Assembly: GCA_963575745.1 (NCBI GenBank)
Contig: CAUYUJ010012803.1
Coordinates: 106,001 to 170,000, forward strand
Direction: 5' to 3'
Length of the DNA: 64,000 bases
Source of the DNA: Prorocentrum cordatum
Lineage: Eukaryota > Sar > Dinophyceae > Prorocentrales > Prorocentraceae
Within the stretch, counting starts at the first letter, position 1. Each line of letters opens with the position of its first letter. The notes under the pieces are model-generated. The model saw only the letters and a list, made by a program, of their open reading frames with translations. It did not search any database and was not told where the DNA came from. This document shows, piece by piece, positions 41,931 to 52,362 of this stretch. The position numbers and the translations under genes were made by a program.

Positions 41931-43040
41931 TCCTCGCCTTCCTGTTCGTCCTCCTTGTCCTGCTAGTCCTGGTCTTCGTCGGCACTGTGGTCCTCCTCCT
42001 CTCCCTCCCTCCTCCTCTCCCTCACCCCTCCTTCTCATTACTCACTCCCTCTGTCTCCTCCCTCCCCCCTCCTTCTCCTCGCTCATCTCGCTATATCGTC
42101 CTCCCTTCCCTCCCCCTCCCTCCCTCCCTCCCCCCCTCTTCTCCCTCCCCCCCTCCTCTCTCTCCCCTCTCCCTTCCCCCTCTTGTTACACATCCACTTC
42201 CTCTACACCTTTCCATTCTTCCCCCCTGTCGCACCTCCACATGTGACCGTAGGGCGGGCCAGGCGTTCCGCATGATACTTCGACACCGCTTCTGATCCAG
42301 AAACCTAGAATGCAGATGGACGGATGTAGGTGGAGTCTTTTTCGAAATGAGGCTCTCGCCTGAGCTCCGCGCGCAGTCGTCTGAAGGGTTCGACCAGCCA
42401 TCTAGACGCATATGGTATAACACATCTGTTCTTCCCTCTTTCTAGAACCCTGCTCTTGATATTCGGGGAACGGCGTATCTCTGCTCCGTATGAATAACCC
42501 CCCCCCCCTTCCCATCATCGACCGACTGACGGCCCGACCCCCCCCCCACCATCACCACCACCCGTGCCACAACCACCACACATTGAAAAGTACACCTTGC
42601 GGCAAAACACTGGACCCTGCGCGGGCTCTCTGCGATCACTGTGTATGGTTGTTCCCCACATAGTATGGGTTGACTTGGTACCTTGGTTTGGCTCACCAAC
42701 GCGAGCGTCTTCTCCTCCTTCTCCTCCTCCACCTCCTCTGGGAGCGGCGCCTTTTCAACACGGGAATCTCGCTGGACCAAGTGCGAAACTTTGCGATCCT
42801 GGCATGTCGCACCCACTCTAACCCGTTAGACGGATGCAGCCCGCTCTCGCCTGAGTGGCAGGCATAAGGGATGATAGTCTTCAGCGAGGGCGCAGCTTGC
42901 GGCCACAAGGGATGCTTGTGAGGACCTGTGAGGAGGGGTCTTTGGACTGGAGGGAGTACCGCAGCATCGATCACGATTTTTGCGCTTACCCTGGTCCCTG
43001 TCCTCCTTCCTGAACAGGGGAAACAACTGCATACACCTGA
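41931..43040. other. No recognisable gene; C/T-rich tract at 41990-42190
   Basis: CCTCCC-rich low complexity, then mixed sequence. The minus frame 42442-42816 shows no family motif. Confidence 0.5.
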
Positions 43041-43128
43041 GCTGTTGGCGCTCCGGGCGGATTTCTTGGGCCAGGGGTGCCCAAGGCGGATCCAAGAAAT
43101 CCGCTCGGAGCACCACACGTTTGGGTTT
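43041..43128. mobile_element. Family D foldback element (short)
   Basis: TTGGCGCTCCGGGCGGATTTC and GAAATCCGCTCGGAGCACCA face each other across about 35 bp. Confidence 0.7.
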
Positions 43129-43136
43129 ATGCAGCT

Positions 43137-43300
43137 TTGAAGGGGCCCTGGGACACACAAATAAATACACATAAATAAAATGATTCCCCATAGTTTCCCA
43201 TATTGTCTTGGTTATTGTCTTCCCCCCACTCTCCATATGTTCCCATCTTTTCCTGGGAATCGACGATTAATTGTGTCTGTGTGTTTTTTTCCCCTCCTGA
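43137..43300. mobile_element. Family A element, 164 bp, target duplication AGCT
   Basis: Begins TTGAAGGGGCCCTGGGACACAC and ends CCCCTCCTGA, flanked by AGCT at 43133-43136 and 43301-43304. It sits 8 bp from a family D foldback. Confidence 0.75.
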
Positions 43301-43443
43301 AGCTCTTCCTTCGTCAAGGAGGAAGATAAAAAAAAAAAACAGCAGGAAACTCGAACATCAACTCTTTTGCGCCCTCCTCGCAAAAGCCGCGGGTTCGCTC
43401 GGAATGGGACGAAGCTTCCGCGGCCTCGAGGTGGGTAAAATGT

Positions 43444-43683
43444 CTGAAGGGGCCCTGGGACACGCAAACAAATAGACACAGATAACAGGATTCCTTGGTT
43501 TTGGGGGTATTCTGTCTTCCCACCCCCTGGGGCACACAAACAAATAGACACAAATAGCCCATGGGACACACATTTTCCCATATCTTCTGGGTCTCTGTCT
43601 TCCCGCCCACTTCCCATATCTTCGTATATGTCAAGGGGGAATCGACGATTAATTGAGTCTGTGTATGCGTTTTTCCCTCCTGG
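43444..43683. mobile_element. Family A element, rearranged
   Basis: CTGAAGGGGCCCTGGGACACGC to TTTTTCCCTCCTGG, with the GGGACACACAAA segment partly repeated three times inside, so it is longer (about 240 bp). Confidence 0.65.
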
Positions 43684-43867
43684 ATTTTACCAGGGCGTCG
43701 CACAGCGAACGCCACGCGCGAGCGGCCGTTGGCCGAAACTTCCCCGCGGAAAAGACGCCCGGCGAGCGAGCGGGGCGGGCGAGAGGCTCGCGGCGCCCGC
43801 CCGCCCACCGAGGCGGCGGACGGGAGGCGGGCAACGCGCCTCCCTGCGCCGGGCCCGAAACGCATGC

Positions 43868-44092
43868 CTTTGCGGGGGCCGTGGGACACGCAGAGCAATA
43901 GGCACAAATGACAGGCTTCCCTACAGTTTCCCATGTGTTCTGGGTTTTCGCAAATCGATACGCACAAATAACAGGATGCCCTATATTCTCCCATGCTTTC
44001 TGGGTGTTCGTCTTCCCACCCACGTCCCATAGCTTCTATATCTTCTGGGGGACCGACGATTCATTGTGTCTGAGTGCTTCTTTCCCTCCTGA
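43868..44092. mobile_element. Family A element, rearranged
   Basis: TTGCGGGGGCCGTGGGACACGC to TTTCCCTCCTGA, with the TACAGTTTCCCATG / CAAATAACAGGATG part duplicated. Near-duplication GCC(T/C)T at the ends. Confidence 0.6.
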
Positions 44093-44175
44093 GCCCTGCC
44101 CGAAGCGCACGCAGGAAGCCAGGCATCCCCCTGGTGGTGCCTCCGACCAGGTCCCGAGGGAGTCGGGTTCTCTAG

Positions 44176-44336
44176 TTCTGCCGGGCATGTCCTCCTACAG
44201 GCGGGTTCTGGGTGAACAAAAATAACATAGTCGAAACATACGCCAAGATAATCAAATATACTGGAACACATCGTTCACATCTTACTGTTTTACTATTTGA
44301 GAATGTTCCTCCTGTAGAGGGACATGCCCGACTTGA
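44176..44336. mobile_element. Family B MITE
   Basis: GCCGGGCATGTCCTCCTACAGGCGG and CCTCCTGTAGAGGGACATGCCCGAC are inverted ends. The interior is AT-rich; the right flank is TTGA. Confidence 0.75.
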
Positions 44337-44348
44337 CCACATGGAAGA

Positions 44349-44530
44349 AGAAATCAAACGCCATAATTAAATTCAACAGAAACTTTTGGCGCTCCGCGCG
44401 GAGTTCTTGGATCCGCCCTGGGCTCCCCTCCCTGGCGCGCGGCGCCCGAGGCGCCGCCGGGGGGGCCCAGGCGCGGATCCAAGAATTCCGCATGGAGCGC
44501 CAAAAGTTTACATTGTTTGCAGTTGCTTGT
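44349..44530. mobile_element. Family D foldback element
   Basis: AACTTTTGGCGCTCCGCGCGG and CCGCATGGAGCGCCAAAAGTTT, with GGATCC(G/A) motifs in both arms, enclose a GC-rich loop. It lies just after a family B MITE. Confidence 0.75.
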
Positions 44531-45104
44531 TCTTGGACGAGACCCTGGTGGCCTTCTCCAGGACCAACTTTTCGTGATGGGTCGGTTTCGGACGGCCAGG
44601 AAGCCCATGGAAGGCCCCAGCAATCTGAAAACGGCGAAAAGAGCCGTAGAACCCGTTCTCTCAGGACACGTTGCCGTCATGACGACTGGTGCGTCGGCCC
44701 CAAGGCTTGCCAGAGACTGCTCCTCACATGAGGTAAACACCGACACTGGCCCCTGAAGCCTGCCGGAGGCTGCGTGATGGGAGGGAAATCAATCAATGGG
44801 GGAAAGAAAGGCGCGCCTGCTTTGCCGACAAGGGCCCCCCTGAGGGCCCCAAAGGGGCACCACCTTTCTCTCCCCCCGATTCCCCCCCCCCCTACGCAGC
44901 ACCCACCTCCTGCCCACTCCCCGAGGCCGAATAGCCGAATAGGGGATCGACTACAGAATTGAATTGATTTACCCCAGAGTTCATTTTCCTGCCGGACCCA
45001 TGGGGGAATACATCGAACAGCCAGTACATCTGCGGAGCATTGTGGGTATCTTTCGTAGATTTCCAAGGGGAATCAATGTTTGGGTGGATCGATGCTGTAG
45101 TCGG
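44531..45104. other. No recognisable gene
   Basis: Mixed to C-rich sequence, no motif. Confidence 0.5.
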
Positions 45105-45292
45105 TCCCCTACTCGAAACAGAGGGGGGGGGGCTGGAGCCTGCTGGAGGCTGCTCCCCCCCCCTCTGTTTCGAGGAGGAGGAGGAGGAGGAGGAGGAGGA
45201 GGAGGAGGAGCAGGAGGAGCAGGAGGAGGGTAGGTCCCCTACTCGAAACAGAGGGGGGGGGTCTGGAGCCTGCTGGAGGCTGCTCCTCGTGT
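45105..45292. repeat. 58-bp direct repeat around a (GAG)n tract
   Basis: GTCCCCTACTCGAAACAGAG + G-run + TGGAGCCTGCTGGAGGCTGC occurs at 45106-45165 and 45235-45290, with GAG/GCAGGAG units between. CCTGCTGGAGG-type words also occur at 44758. Confidence 0.8.
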
Positions 45293-45359
45293 GAGCGCAG
45301 GGGGGGAAGGCGTGGGGGAGGGGGGGTGGGCTCGGGTCCGCGCGGCGCGCGGAGCCTCT

Positions 45360-45565
45360 GGCAGACCCATCTCCTCCTTCCTCCTCCCTCCTTCTCCTTC
45401 CCCCTCTCCTCCCTCCCCCTCCTCCTCCCTCCTCTCCCTCCTCCCTCCTCCCCCTCTCCCTCCTCTCCTCCTCCTCCCTCTTTCCTCCTCCCTCCTCCCT
45501 CCTCCCCCTTCTCCTCCCTCCTCCCTCCTTCCCATTCTCCTCCTCCCTCTTCTCCTACCTCCTCC
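45360..45565. repeat. CTCCTCCCTC low-complexity tract
   Basis: Pyrimidine tract of about 200 bp with CCTCC and CTCCCTC words. Confidence 0.9.
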
Positions 45566-45761
45566 CGAGCGTTCCTTCATGGGGGGGGGGCGATCAATGC
45601 GGGGGGGGGGGGAGAAACGTACTCCCGTCGTGCCCCTTTTGGGCCCCCAGGGGGCCGATGAAGGGCGCAAGCGGCGCGCACCTTTGCTTCACCCCCCCAT
45701 TCTCAAATCGTTTCATCGCCCCCCCCATCAGGCAGCGCCCTCCCCTCCCCTCCGGGGACGC

Positions 45762-45900
45762 ACTGGCCCGGGTCAATGCAAACCCCGGTCAGTCGGGCTG
45801 TGCAGGATCCTGCACGCAGACCCCAGGTCAATGCCCCCCGGCCCTACAGGATCCTGGATAATCCGGCGCTCTGGCTGACTCCGTTTGCGTTGGACCCCCG
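45762..45900. mobile_element. Family G inverted-repeat element
   Basis: GGGTCAATGCAAACCCCGGTCAG at the left and CTGACTCCGTTTGCGTTGGACCC at the right, with a single GCAGGATCCTGCA palindrome inside. Confidence 0.6.
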
Positions 45901-45952
45901 CCGTTTGAGCCAAGGCCCCCTCTCACCCCCCCCGCCCGCCGGCCGACAAGGG

Positions 45953-46090
45953 TTAGGTCAGGCATTTCCCCTACAGGCGGATCTTGGAGGACAAATAGAA
46001 AACAACCACAACAATATCCCAAACAATTGTCAAACATAGCGGGAAAATCGTCCCCAGACTACTCTTGTTGGACTCTTTGGGGACTTCCCT
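45953..46090. repeat. Family B MITE, left half
   Basis: TTAG then GTCAGGCATTTCCCCTACAGGCGGATCTTGG; the right terminus is not found. Confidence 0.5.
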
Positions 46091-46880
46091 CCGCACCTCC
46101 GCGCTCGCGGCCCGAGGCGCGGACGACGAGGCGGCACCGCCGCCGGCGCGCGGAGCCGCCGGCGCGGCGCTCCGCGCGGCCGCGGCCGCCTGCGGCGCTG
46201 TCGCCCGGCGGCCACGCCGCTGCCGCGGGCGCCGCCGCGGGCACCGCCGCGGGCGCCGCCGCCGCCGCCGCCGCCGCCGCTCACGCCGACGCCCACGCCG
46301 CCGCCGCCGACGCCGCCGCTGGCGCGGCCGCCTCTTCCCTCGGCCAGCGGCGCCGCCTCCTCGGCGTTGTGGAGATGCAGCCCCGAGGGAGAGGGCCCTG
46401 AGAATAGAACTGGTGCGGCAGGCTCGCGCCGTGCCGGCCCCAGCGTTGGTTCCTGGCACCCGGAGGGAGCTCAACCTGGAAAGGTCGGCCCCTTCCGAAG
46501 CGCACGATCGATCCACGTCGGCCGATGATGGGTCGTCGGCGACAGCAGCGGCGGGGTCGCCGCCGGTCGCCGCGACGCGAACCTGCCGCAGAGGGATCCC
46601 CGGAGCGGAACCCTCACTTGGGGTGTCCAAAACCCGAAGCTTCTAGAAGCTCCGGAAAGAAACTTCTGAGGCGACAGGAGCTTCTGGAAGGTCCTTCGAA
46701 GGAGCTCTGGAAGCTCCGGAAAGGAAATTCTGGACAGCTTGACGGCACACGCATTGGGAAACCATTAGAAAAGGCCTTCTGGAACAAGCTGCAACCTCGC
46801 ACAACTTCTTCCGACACTCTCTGACGGAAACCGAAGCGAGCCTTGGGACTACCCTGCGGTGCCGGATTCTGATCTGGAAC
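46091..46880. other. No recognisable gene; (GCC)n-rich then CTTCTGGAAG-rich
   Basis: 46195-46330 is GCC/GCCGC repeat. 46630-46740 has repeated AGCTTCTGGAAG / GCTCCGGAAAG palindromic words. Poly-Ala/Arg frames are compositional. Confidence 0.5.
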
Positions 46881-46882
46881 CC

Positions 46883-47244
46883 TCTTAGCTCTCAGAGAGC
46901 TATCTGGAAAGTGCTCAAGGCCACTCGTCCTCAAGGCCTCATCCCCCATATAGAGGCCTCCTCGATGGGGTCCGAGTAGATTGGGTAGGATCGCGCCGCA
47001 TCGCCGATACATCGCCGATGCATCGCCGATGCATCGCGATGCCTCGTCGACGTGGGCGATGCATCGGCGACGTCGACATGAAGCACATCGGGCGGCACAT
47101 CGATCCGCATCGTCTGTGCATCGGCGACGCGGCGCGATCCTCCGACCCCGCCTGCGCCGACCTCATCTGGGAGGCCTAGATCTCAGCTCTCGGAGAGCTG
47201 TGCGGGAACTGCTCCGGGCCACTCGTCCTCGGGGCCTCCTCCCC
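46883..47244. repeat. Family F element (46953-47178) bracketed by ~62-bp direct repeats
   Basis: The family F copy runs from AGGCCTCCTCGATGGGGTCC to GACCTCATCTGGGAGGCCT. Outside it, CTTAGCTCTCAGAGAGC...GGCCACTCGTCCTC at 46883-46946 recurs as CTCAGCTCTCGGAGAGC...GGCCACTCGTCCTC at 47181-47244, a 298-bp spacing. This is either a segmental tandem duplication or an outer element. Confidence 0.7.
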
Positions 47245-47395
47245 CTCCTCCCCCTGCTCCTCCTCCTCCTCCTCCTCCTCCTCCTCCTCCTCCTCCTCCG
47301 CAGCCTCCTCCTCATCCTCCTCCTGCTCTTCCTCCTCCTCCTCCTCCTCCTCCTCCTCCTCCTCCTCCTCCTCCTCCTCCTCCTCCTCCTCCCCC
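47245..47395. repeat. (TCC)n microsatellite
   Basis: TCC run with GCAGCC and TCTTCC interruptions. Confidence 0.9.
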
Positions 47396-48002
47396 TCCGC
47401 CGGCTCCGCCGCTGGGCTCGGCGGCCTGCCACCCTTCCTGCCCCGCGGGTGCACGCGGAGGAGCACGGGCAGAACGGGGGAAGCGGAGGAGCGGGAGGAG
47501 CAAGCGGAAGGGGGAGGAGGAGAGGCGGAGCAGCCGAGCGGGGGGAGCAATAGGGAAGGGGGAGGAGGAGAGGCGGAGCAGCCGAGCGGGGGGAGCAATA
47601 GGGAAGGGGAGGAGGCGAGGCGGAACAGAGGAGCGGGGGGAGCAAGACGAAAAGGGAGGAGGAGAGTGAGGGGAGGATGAGGAGGGTGCCAGAAGCCCGA
47701 GGGAGGAGGGAGGAGAGAGGAGCCACGACGCGGAGAAGTGGCCCCGATCCTCGGCCTCTGAGGGGCCACGCCATCACGATCGGGCGGCTTCGCATGCTGA
47801 TCTGCGCCGTTGGGGAGGAGGCGGAAGACAGAGGTCAGGACCGGGGACGGGTAAAAATGCACAATGCGCAACCCCGCGACCGAGGCATTCTACAGTCGGG
47901 ACAGGGACAGAAGAGTGTCCTTCAAGAAGATGAGACCCTCCAGCGGGACAGAACAAACCATCCTTCTGGGTACCCTCCCCGAACCGACCTCTCAGGGATT
48001 CA
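47396..48002. other. No gene; short 48-bp tandem repeat at 47507-47640
   Basis: GAGGCGGAGCAGCCGAGCGG recurs at 47522, 47570 and about 47617. The rest is unremarkable. Confidence 0.55.
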
Positions 48003-48176
48003 CTGACCCAGGTCAATCCAAACCCAGGTCAGTCAAGCTTTGCAGGATCCTGCAAGATCCTGCAGGATCCTGCAAGGTCCTGCACGCTAGCCCGGGTCAG
48101 TGCACTCCTGGCTCTGCAAGATCCTGCAAGATCCAGCGCTCTGACTGACCCCCGTTTGCATTGACCCCAGTCTCAA
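48003..48176. mobile_element. Family G inverted-repeat element
   Basis: CCCAGGTCAATCCAAACCCAGGTCAGTCAAGC and its imperfect inverse CTCTGACTGACCCCCGTTTG...TTGACCCCA bound tandem GCAGGATCCTGCA / GCAAGATCCTGCA units. Confidence 0.75.
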
Positions 48177-48177
48177 T

Positions 48178-48335
48178 TGAGCAGGGACCGACCGTCCCCG
48201 CAGTCCTATAGGCCTACCACGGATTGGTCTTATAACCCAGACATGTTCTAAGAACAAAACAATGCTCTTAGAACTCTAAACTCGATGAGCTTAAACAAGA
48301 CGGTCTCAGCCAGACATGTTCAAAGAACTAGAAGC
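48178..48335. repeat. Family K element, right-truncated
   Basis: TTGAGCAGGGACCGACCGTCC...CCTATAGGCCTACCACG matches 1631-1680; ACATGTTCTAAGAACA follows as in that copy. No right inverted repeat. Confidence 0.6.
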
Positions 48336-48339
48336 CACA

Positions 48340-48537
48340 AACGGTTGGGGTCGCAGGATCGCGCCGCATCGCAAGTGCATCGCCGATGTATCGGAGATGC
48401 ATCTGCGACGTCGACAATGCATCGGCGACGTCGGCGTGGGGAAACACCGTCTCCACATCGAGCCGCATCGCCGCTGCATCGGCGATGCGGCGCGACTGTC
48501 CCGCCCATCTACTCGGACCCCATCTGGGAGGCGCCTA
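48340..48537. mobile_element. Family F element
   Basis: GTCGCAGGATCGCGCCGCATCG and GCATCGGCGATGCGGCGCGA face each other; ends CGGACCCCATCTGGGAGGCG. The left terminus is worn. Confidence 0.65.
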
Positions 48538-48539
48538 GA

Positions 48540-48672
48540 GCCTCCTAGAGCCGCCTCCCTCCTCCTCCCTCCTCCTCCTCCTCCTCCCTCCTCCTCCTCC
48601 CTCCCTCCTCCCTCCCTCCTCCGCCTCCCTCCTCCTCCCCCCCCCTCCTCCTCCTCCTCCCCTCCTCCTCCC
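48540..48672. repeat. (TCC)n/CTCCCTCC tract
   Basis: Pyrimidine tract of about 130 bp. Confidence 0.9.
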
Positions 48673-48931
48673 GGATCCTCGCTCTCGTGCCCTGCTCCGG
48701 CCGCGCCCGGCGGGCGCTCCCGCCCCGGCGCCCGCCGCGCTGCCTTCCGCTGCCCCCCCCCCCCTCGGGAGCGGCCCAGCGGGGGGGCCCCCCCCTCGGG
48801 AGCGGCCCACGGATTATGGCGTTCACGGCATCCTGGCGTGTACATTTTTCGCTGCGTCCACGGGACAACGGGAAAACGAGTATACACCACACCACCCCGA
48901 CGTCGTCCCCGTCCCTCATCAAATCGGGAGT

Positions 48932-49104
48932 GGCCAAGAGGGGGGTGTCCAAGAGGGGGGGGGTGCAAATCATGACCGGCGGCGAGTGCGCGGCCCAGCG
49001 GGGGGCCAGGGACGTCATGAAGTAAGAAGAGGCGCCATGAAATCTGCGGAAAAATCATAGCCCGCGCCCTGAAATTCACCCCCCCCTAGTCATCACCCCC
49101 CTCG
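48932..49104. mobile_element. Family H inverted-repeat element
   Basis: GGCCAAGAGGGGGGTG at the left and AGTCATCACCCCCCTC at the right, with AAGAAGAGGCGCCATGAAAT in the interior, shared with 53646-53812. Confidence 0.65.
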
Positions 49105-49284
49105 TTTCCGCTCCCGGCCCCCTCCTGGGACCGCAGGTGGTGCCCCCATAGGGCGCGGCGCCTGGCCTCGGGCTGCCCCGGGCCTCCCCCCTCCCCCAAG
49201 AGCACGCACGGGGCCATGCCGCGAACGCCAGTCATGAAGGTCGGGGGGCTTCGGCGGCAACTCACGAGGGCCTCCCACGCCATC

Positions 49285-49410
49285 CTGTCGGCTCTTGCGA
49301 ATCGACGCTGAATCGATGCTAATCGACGCTGAATCAACACTAATCGAAAATAACCGACGCTAAATCGGCGCTATCTCATCGACTCCCAGATGCTCATCGG
49401 CGCTAATCGT
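49285..49410. repeat. AATCGACGCTGAATCGA repeat
   Basis: GTCGGCTCTTGCGAATCGACGCTG then repeated AATCGACGCT words, ending TCATCGACTCCCA; the same order as 36330-36425. Confidence 0.65.
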
Positions 49411-49497
49411 CGCGAAAGACAACATTTGGGATATGCCAGGCTCCCATGACTTGCTACGGAAGGGGGCGGTGTCTCCTACTCGAGAACGAGGAAGGCA

Positions 49498-49641
49498 GGT
49501 GGCCACATGTGAACCCAATCCCCACCTCCACGATGTCTGAGGGGGGGTGGGGGTTCACTCCGCTCGGAAGCTCCCGAACGAAGTGAACCCCCACCCCCCC
49601 TTAGAAATCGTGGGGGTGGGGGTAGGGTTCACACGTGGCCA
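49498..49641. repeat. Large hairpin, ~62-bp arms
   Basis: The arm GGTGGCCACATGTGAACCC...GGGGGGTGGGGGTTCACT is inverted as AGTGAACCCCCACCCCCCC...GGGTTCACACGTGGCCACC around a short GC-rich loop containing GAAGC. Mismatches are few. Confidence 0.85.
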
Positions 49642-50559
49642 CCGAGATGGAGGACGAAGTGGGCGAGGAAGTGAGGGTATCAAAACGAGCGACCAAAAGT
49701 AAAGGATCTTACGCAATATGACACAGCGACCCTATTCGGCGGCGTGCGCGGGCCGCCGTCGCGGCACGCCACACTGGAGGCCAGGGCGCTTGTGCACAAC
49801 CTTACACGCGCAACTTACGCCCTAATGTCGGGGCAGACGACCCCGTTTTTCTGCGGTGCTCACCCGGGAAACAGGAGCGAGGACGAGGTGGGTGAGGAGG
49901 GAGTGTCAGGGAATCAACATGTGGTACCCCGCAAGAGCGAAGGGGCGGGCGCGGGGTGGGTCGCGGGTGGCTCGCGGGTGGGTCGCGGATGGGTCGTATG
50001 GTGGGTCGCGGGGGTGTCGTGAGCGACGGCGATGACGATGACGAGAACGAGGACGACGACAACAACAGCTGCAGCATCAAACCAGCAACAATCAACAACC
50101 AGCAACCGACAACCAGCAACCACCAAACACGCACCACCAACCACCAACCCCAACCACAACAACACCAACACCACCACCAACACCACTAACAGCATCAACA
50201 ACCCTTTTAATATTGTTCGCTCCTATCTGCTCTCGTGCCATTCAACGCGTACCTCCCATACCCTTGGTACCCGCCCTCTTCGTCTTCGATCGTACCTCCT
50301 TGGGGGTTCATCTTCCTCACCTGCCACACGCATGTCGCACAGCCCCTAAAACAGGGGAAGAGAGGACGGATGGAAGGGGGTGGGGTGAAGGATGGAACAC
50401 GAGAGCAATTAGCAGGAGGGGGGCTAGGAGCAGAAAACACGTGGCAGAACCAGACGGGCAGATCGGGCGGGTAGACCCTCACTGGCGGGTCGGGAAGGAG
50501 GGCCCAGGCGGCCAGGTCGAGCAGGCGGGCTGCTGAAGCGTGAGTCCTGTATCTGGAGG
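49642..50559. other. No gene; CAACNACC-rich patch at 50075-50190
   Basis: The low-complexity patch has CAACAACCAGCAACC / CACCAACC words. Flanks are without motifs. Confidence 0.5.
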
Positions 50560-50765
50560 AAGTTGCGAGCACTAGCGCGATTCCAAAGTAAATCGAGAGA
50601 AAGGCTTGAGCGAGAGCGTGATTTCTGAGTGTCGAGAGCGCGGCGTTTGAATACATTGCGAGGAAGTCCCATGCGAGAGCGCGATTCCTGCAGAAGTTGT
50701 GAGGAAGACCCACGCGAGAGCGCGACTCCTGCATACACCGTGAGGCAGTTTCAAGCGGGAGCCGC
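50560..50765. repeat. ~41-bp tandem repeat
   Basis: GTGAGGAAG(T/A)CCCA(T/C)GCGAGAGCGCGA(T/C)TCCTGCA at about 50660 and 50701, with diverged flanking units. About five units in all. Confidence 0.7.
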
Positions 50766-50773
50766 TGTTTAAC

Positions 50774-50991
50774 TCTCTCGGGCGTTGGCAGAACTGGGTT
50801 TAGTGGGACCTGATTTAGTGATGTGTACTTGGGGGCGTCCCCCGTCCCAATCCACTAACCGGAATTGTCGTCACCCGAAAAACACCGGCTATGGCCGACC
50901 TGGTTTGGCGATTCCAGTCCATGTTTTGGACTTCGGGGGCCAATCACTAACCGGCACCCCTTAACCGGGGTCCTGGCTATGCCCGACTCTC
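50774..50991. mobile_element. Family J element, second copy
   Basis: Co-linear with 9845-10060: TCTCTCGGGCGTTGGC, TTAGTGG, GTCACCCGAAAAA, CACTAACC, GGGGTCCTGGCTATGCCCGA. Confidence 0.65.
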
Positions 50992-51160
50992 TGAAAGAGA
51001 ACTAAAACACTCACGCACACACACATGAATACACACAAATAAAAAGATCCCACATATTTTCCAATATGTTCTGGGTGTTTGTCTTCCCCCCCACTTCCCA
51101 TATGTTCATCTATTTTCTGGGAATCGCCGATTCATTGTGTCTGTGTGTGTTGTTTCCCCT
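50992..51160. mobile_element. Family A element with 10-bp flanking direct repeat
   Basis: CCCGACTCTC lies on both sides (50982-50991 and 51161-51170). The interior has the family A order: ACACACATGAATACACAC, ATTTTCCAATATGTTCTGGG, GAATCGCCGATTCATTGTGT, TTTCCCCTC. Inserted exactly at the family J right end. Confidence 0.75.
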
Positions 51161-51170
51161 CCCGACTCTC

Positions 51171-51757
51171 GTCCCTATGGAATCATGATTGGAGGAGGAG
51201 GTGGGACTGCGCAAGGCATGGGTCGCGCCGCACAGACACCCAGGGAGACCAAACCTGGGGGCCGCAGGGAGACCAAACCTGGGCGCGCAAGCCGCTGCTA
51301 ACGCCTCGTTCTCAGCCATCTGAGGGCCCATCTGTGCCCGCACCAAAGGTCACTCCTGCGAAAGGTCACTCTTGCGTCTAGTCGATGGTTGGAGGAGGCG
51401 GTGGGACTGCGCAGGGCATGGCTCGCGCCGCACAGGACACCCGGGGCACCCTCGACCGAACCCCCCTCTGCGCGCGGCCCAGGCTGCGAGGCGCTGCGAG
51501 GAGCGGCGGCGCCCCACGGCGGAGGGGCGCCGCGCGGACAGCGGCCTCTGGCGCGGGCGGGCCGGCGATCAGGACGTCGGCGAACCTGGCCGCGGCGCTT
51601 CGGCGGCGAGCGAGGGGAGGGACTGAGAGGGGGCAGGCCTGGCCTCCTCGGAAGGCGGCGGGGCCTCCCAGGAGCTCCCTCGCGCCCTCTGAGCCGTTCT
51701 TTCCTCTGCTTCCGGGGAAGGCTCAGAAAGCTTCTCAGAAGGCCGCTGGCCATCAGA
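51171..51757. other. No gene; ~200-bp imperfect duplication
   Basis: TGG(A/T)GGAGG(A/C)GGTGGGACTGCGCA(A/G)GGCATGG at 51188 recurs at 51388; CAGGGAGACCAAACCTGGG is repeated at 51241 and 51266. Confidence 0.55.
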
Positions 51758-51842
51758 AACAGAGGAGGAGGAGGAGGAGGAGGAGGAGGAGGAGGAGGAG
51801 GAGGAGGAGGAGGAGGAGGAGGGAGGAGGAGGAGGAGGAGCA
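51758..51842. repeat. (GAG)n microsatellite
   Basis: About 25 GAG units. Confidence 0.95.
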
Positions 51843-52033
51843 GGCCTTCTCCTTCTCACTTCCCCCTATTCGCTCGCCGGGCCGCGGCGGTGGCAGACAA
51901 GGGCCGAGAGCGAGCGGCGGCGCGCCGACGGGGGGGGCGACTTGCCCCCGAAGCGACGAAGACAGGCACGGGCTGCACGCCTCGGCGGCCAGGACGTCGG
52001 CGAACCTGGCCACCAGAGCGAGGACCAAAACTC
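51843..52033. other. No recognisable gene
   Basis: GC-rich spacer. Confidence 0.5.
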
Positions 52034-52160
52034 GCCATCGCTCGGACGTCCATTCCCTGTGCTTTTTTTTTCGGTTTCGCGCATGGCATTGTCGCCAGAA
52101 GATCAAGGATGCTCCTCGATGGCTCTCGCCGAGAGAGAAGGCACACGCCCGAGCGATGCC
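52034..52160. mobile_element. Family M MITE, ~127 bp
   Basis: GCCATCGCTCGGACGTCC and CACGCCCGAGCGATGCC are inverted ends. AAGGATGCTCCTCGAT is the central hairpin and the CCCTGTGC-T8-CGG stretch matches 12743-12865. Confidence 0.75.
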
Positions 52161-52362
52161 AGGAAAAACCACGGGTCTCGCGCGACGGGGCACGGCGTTC
52201 TCGCGCGGCGGCCTGCGCGGGCCGCCGGCGCGGCACGCTGCGCCAGCCGCCGGAGACGAGGGCGCCGACGCGCGACCTGGCGCGGGCAGCTGCCGCGCCC
52301 ATGCCGGCCCGGCGCGGAGGGCCCGTTTTTGTTGGCGTCGCCCACCTGGCCGCGGCTGTGTC

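Noticed and set aside
45900-45920. TTTGAGCCAAGG as an inverted spliced-leader relic
   Set aside because: Match too short (about 9 bases) and it lies in the end of a family G element.
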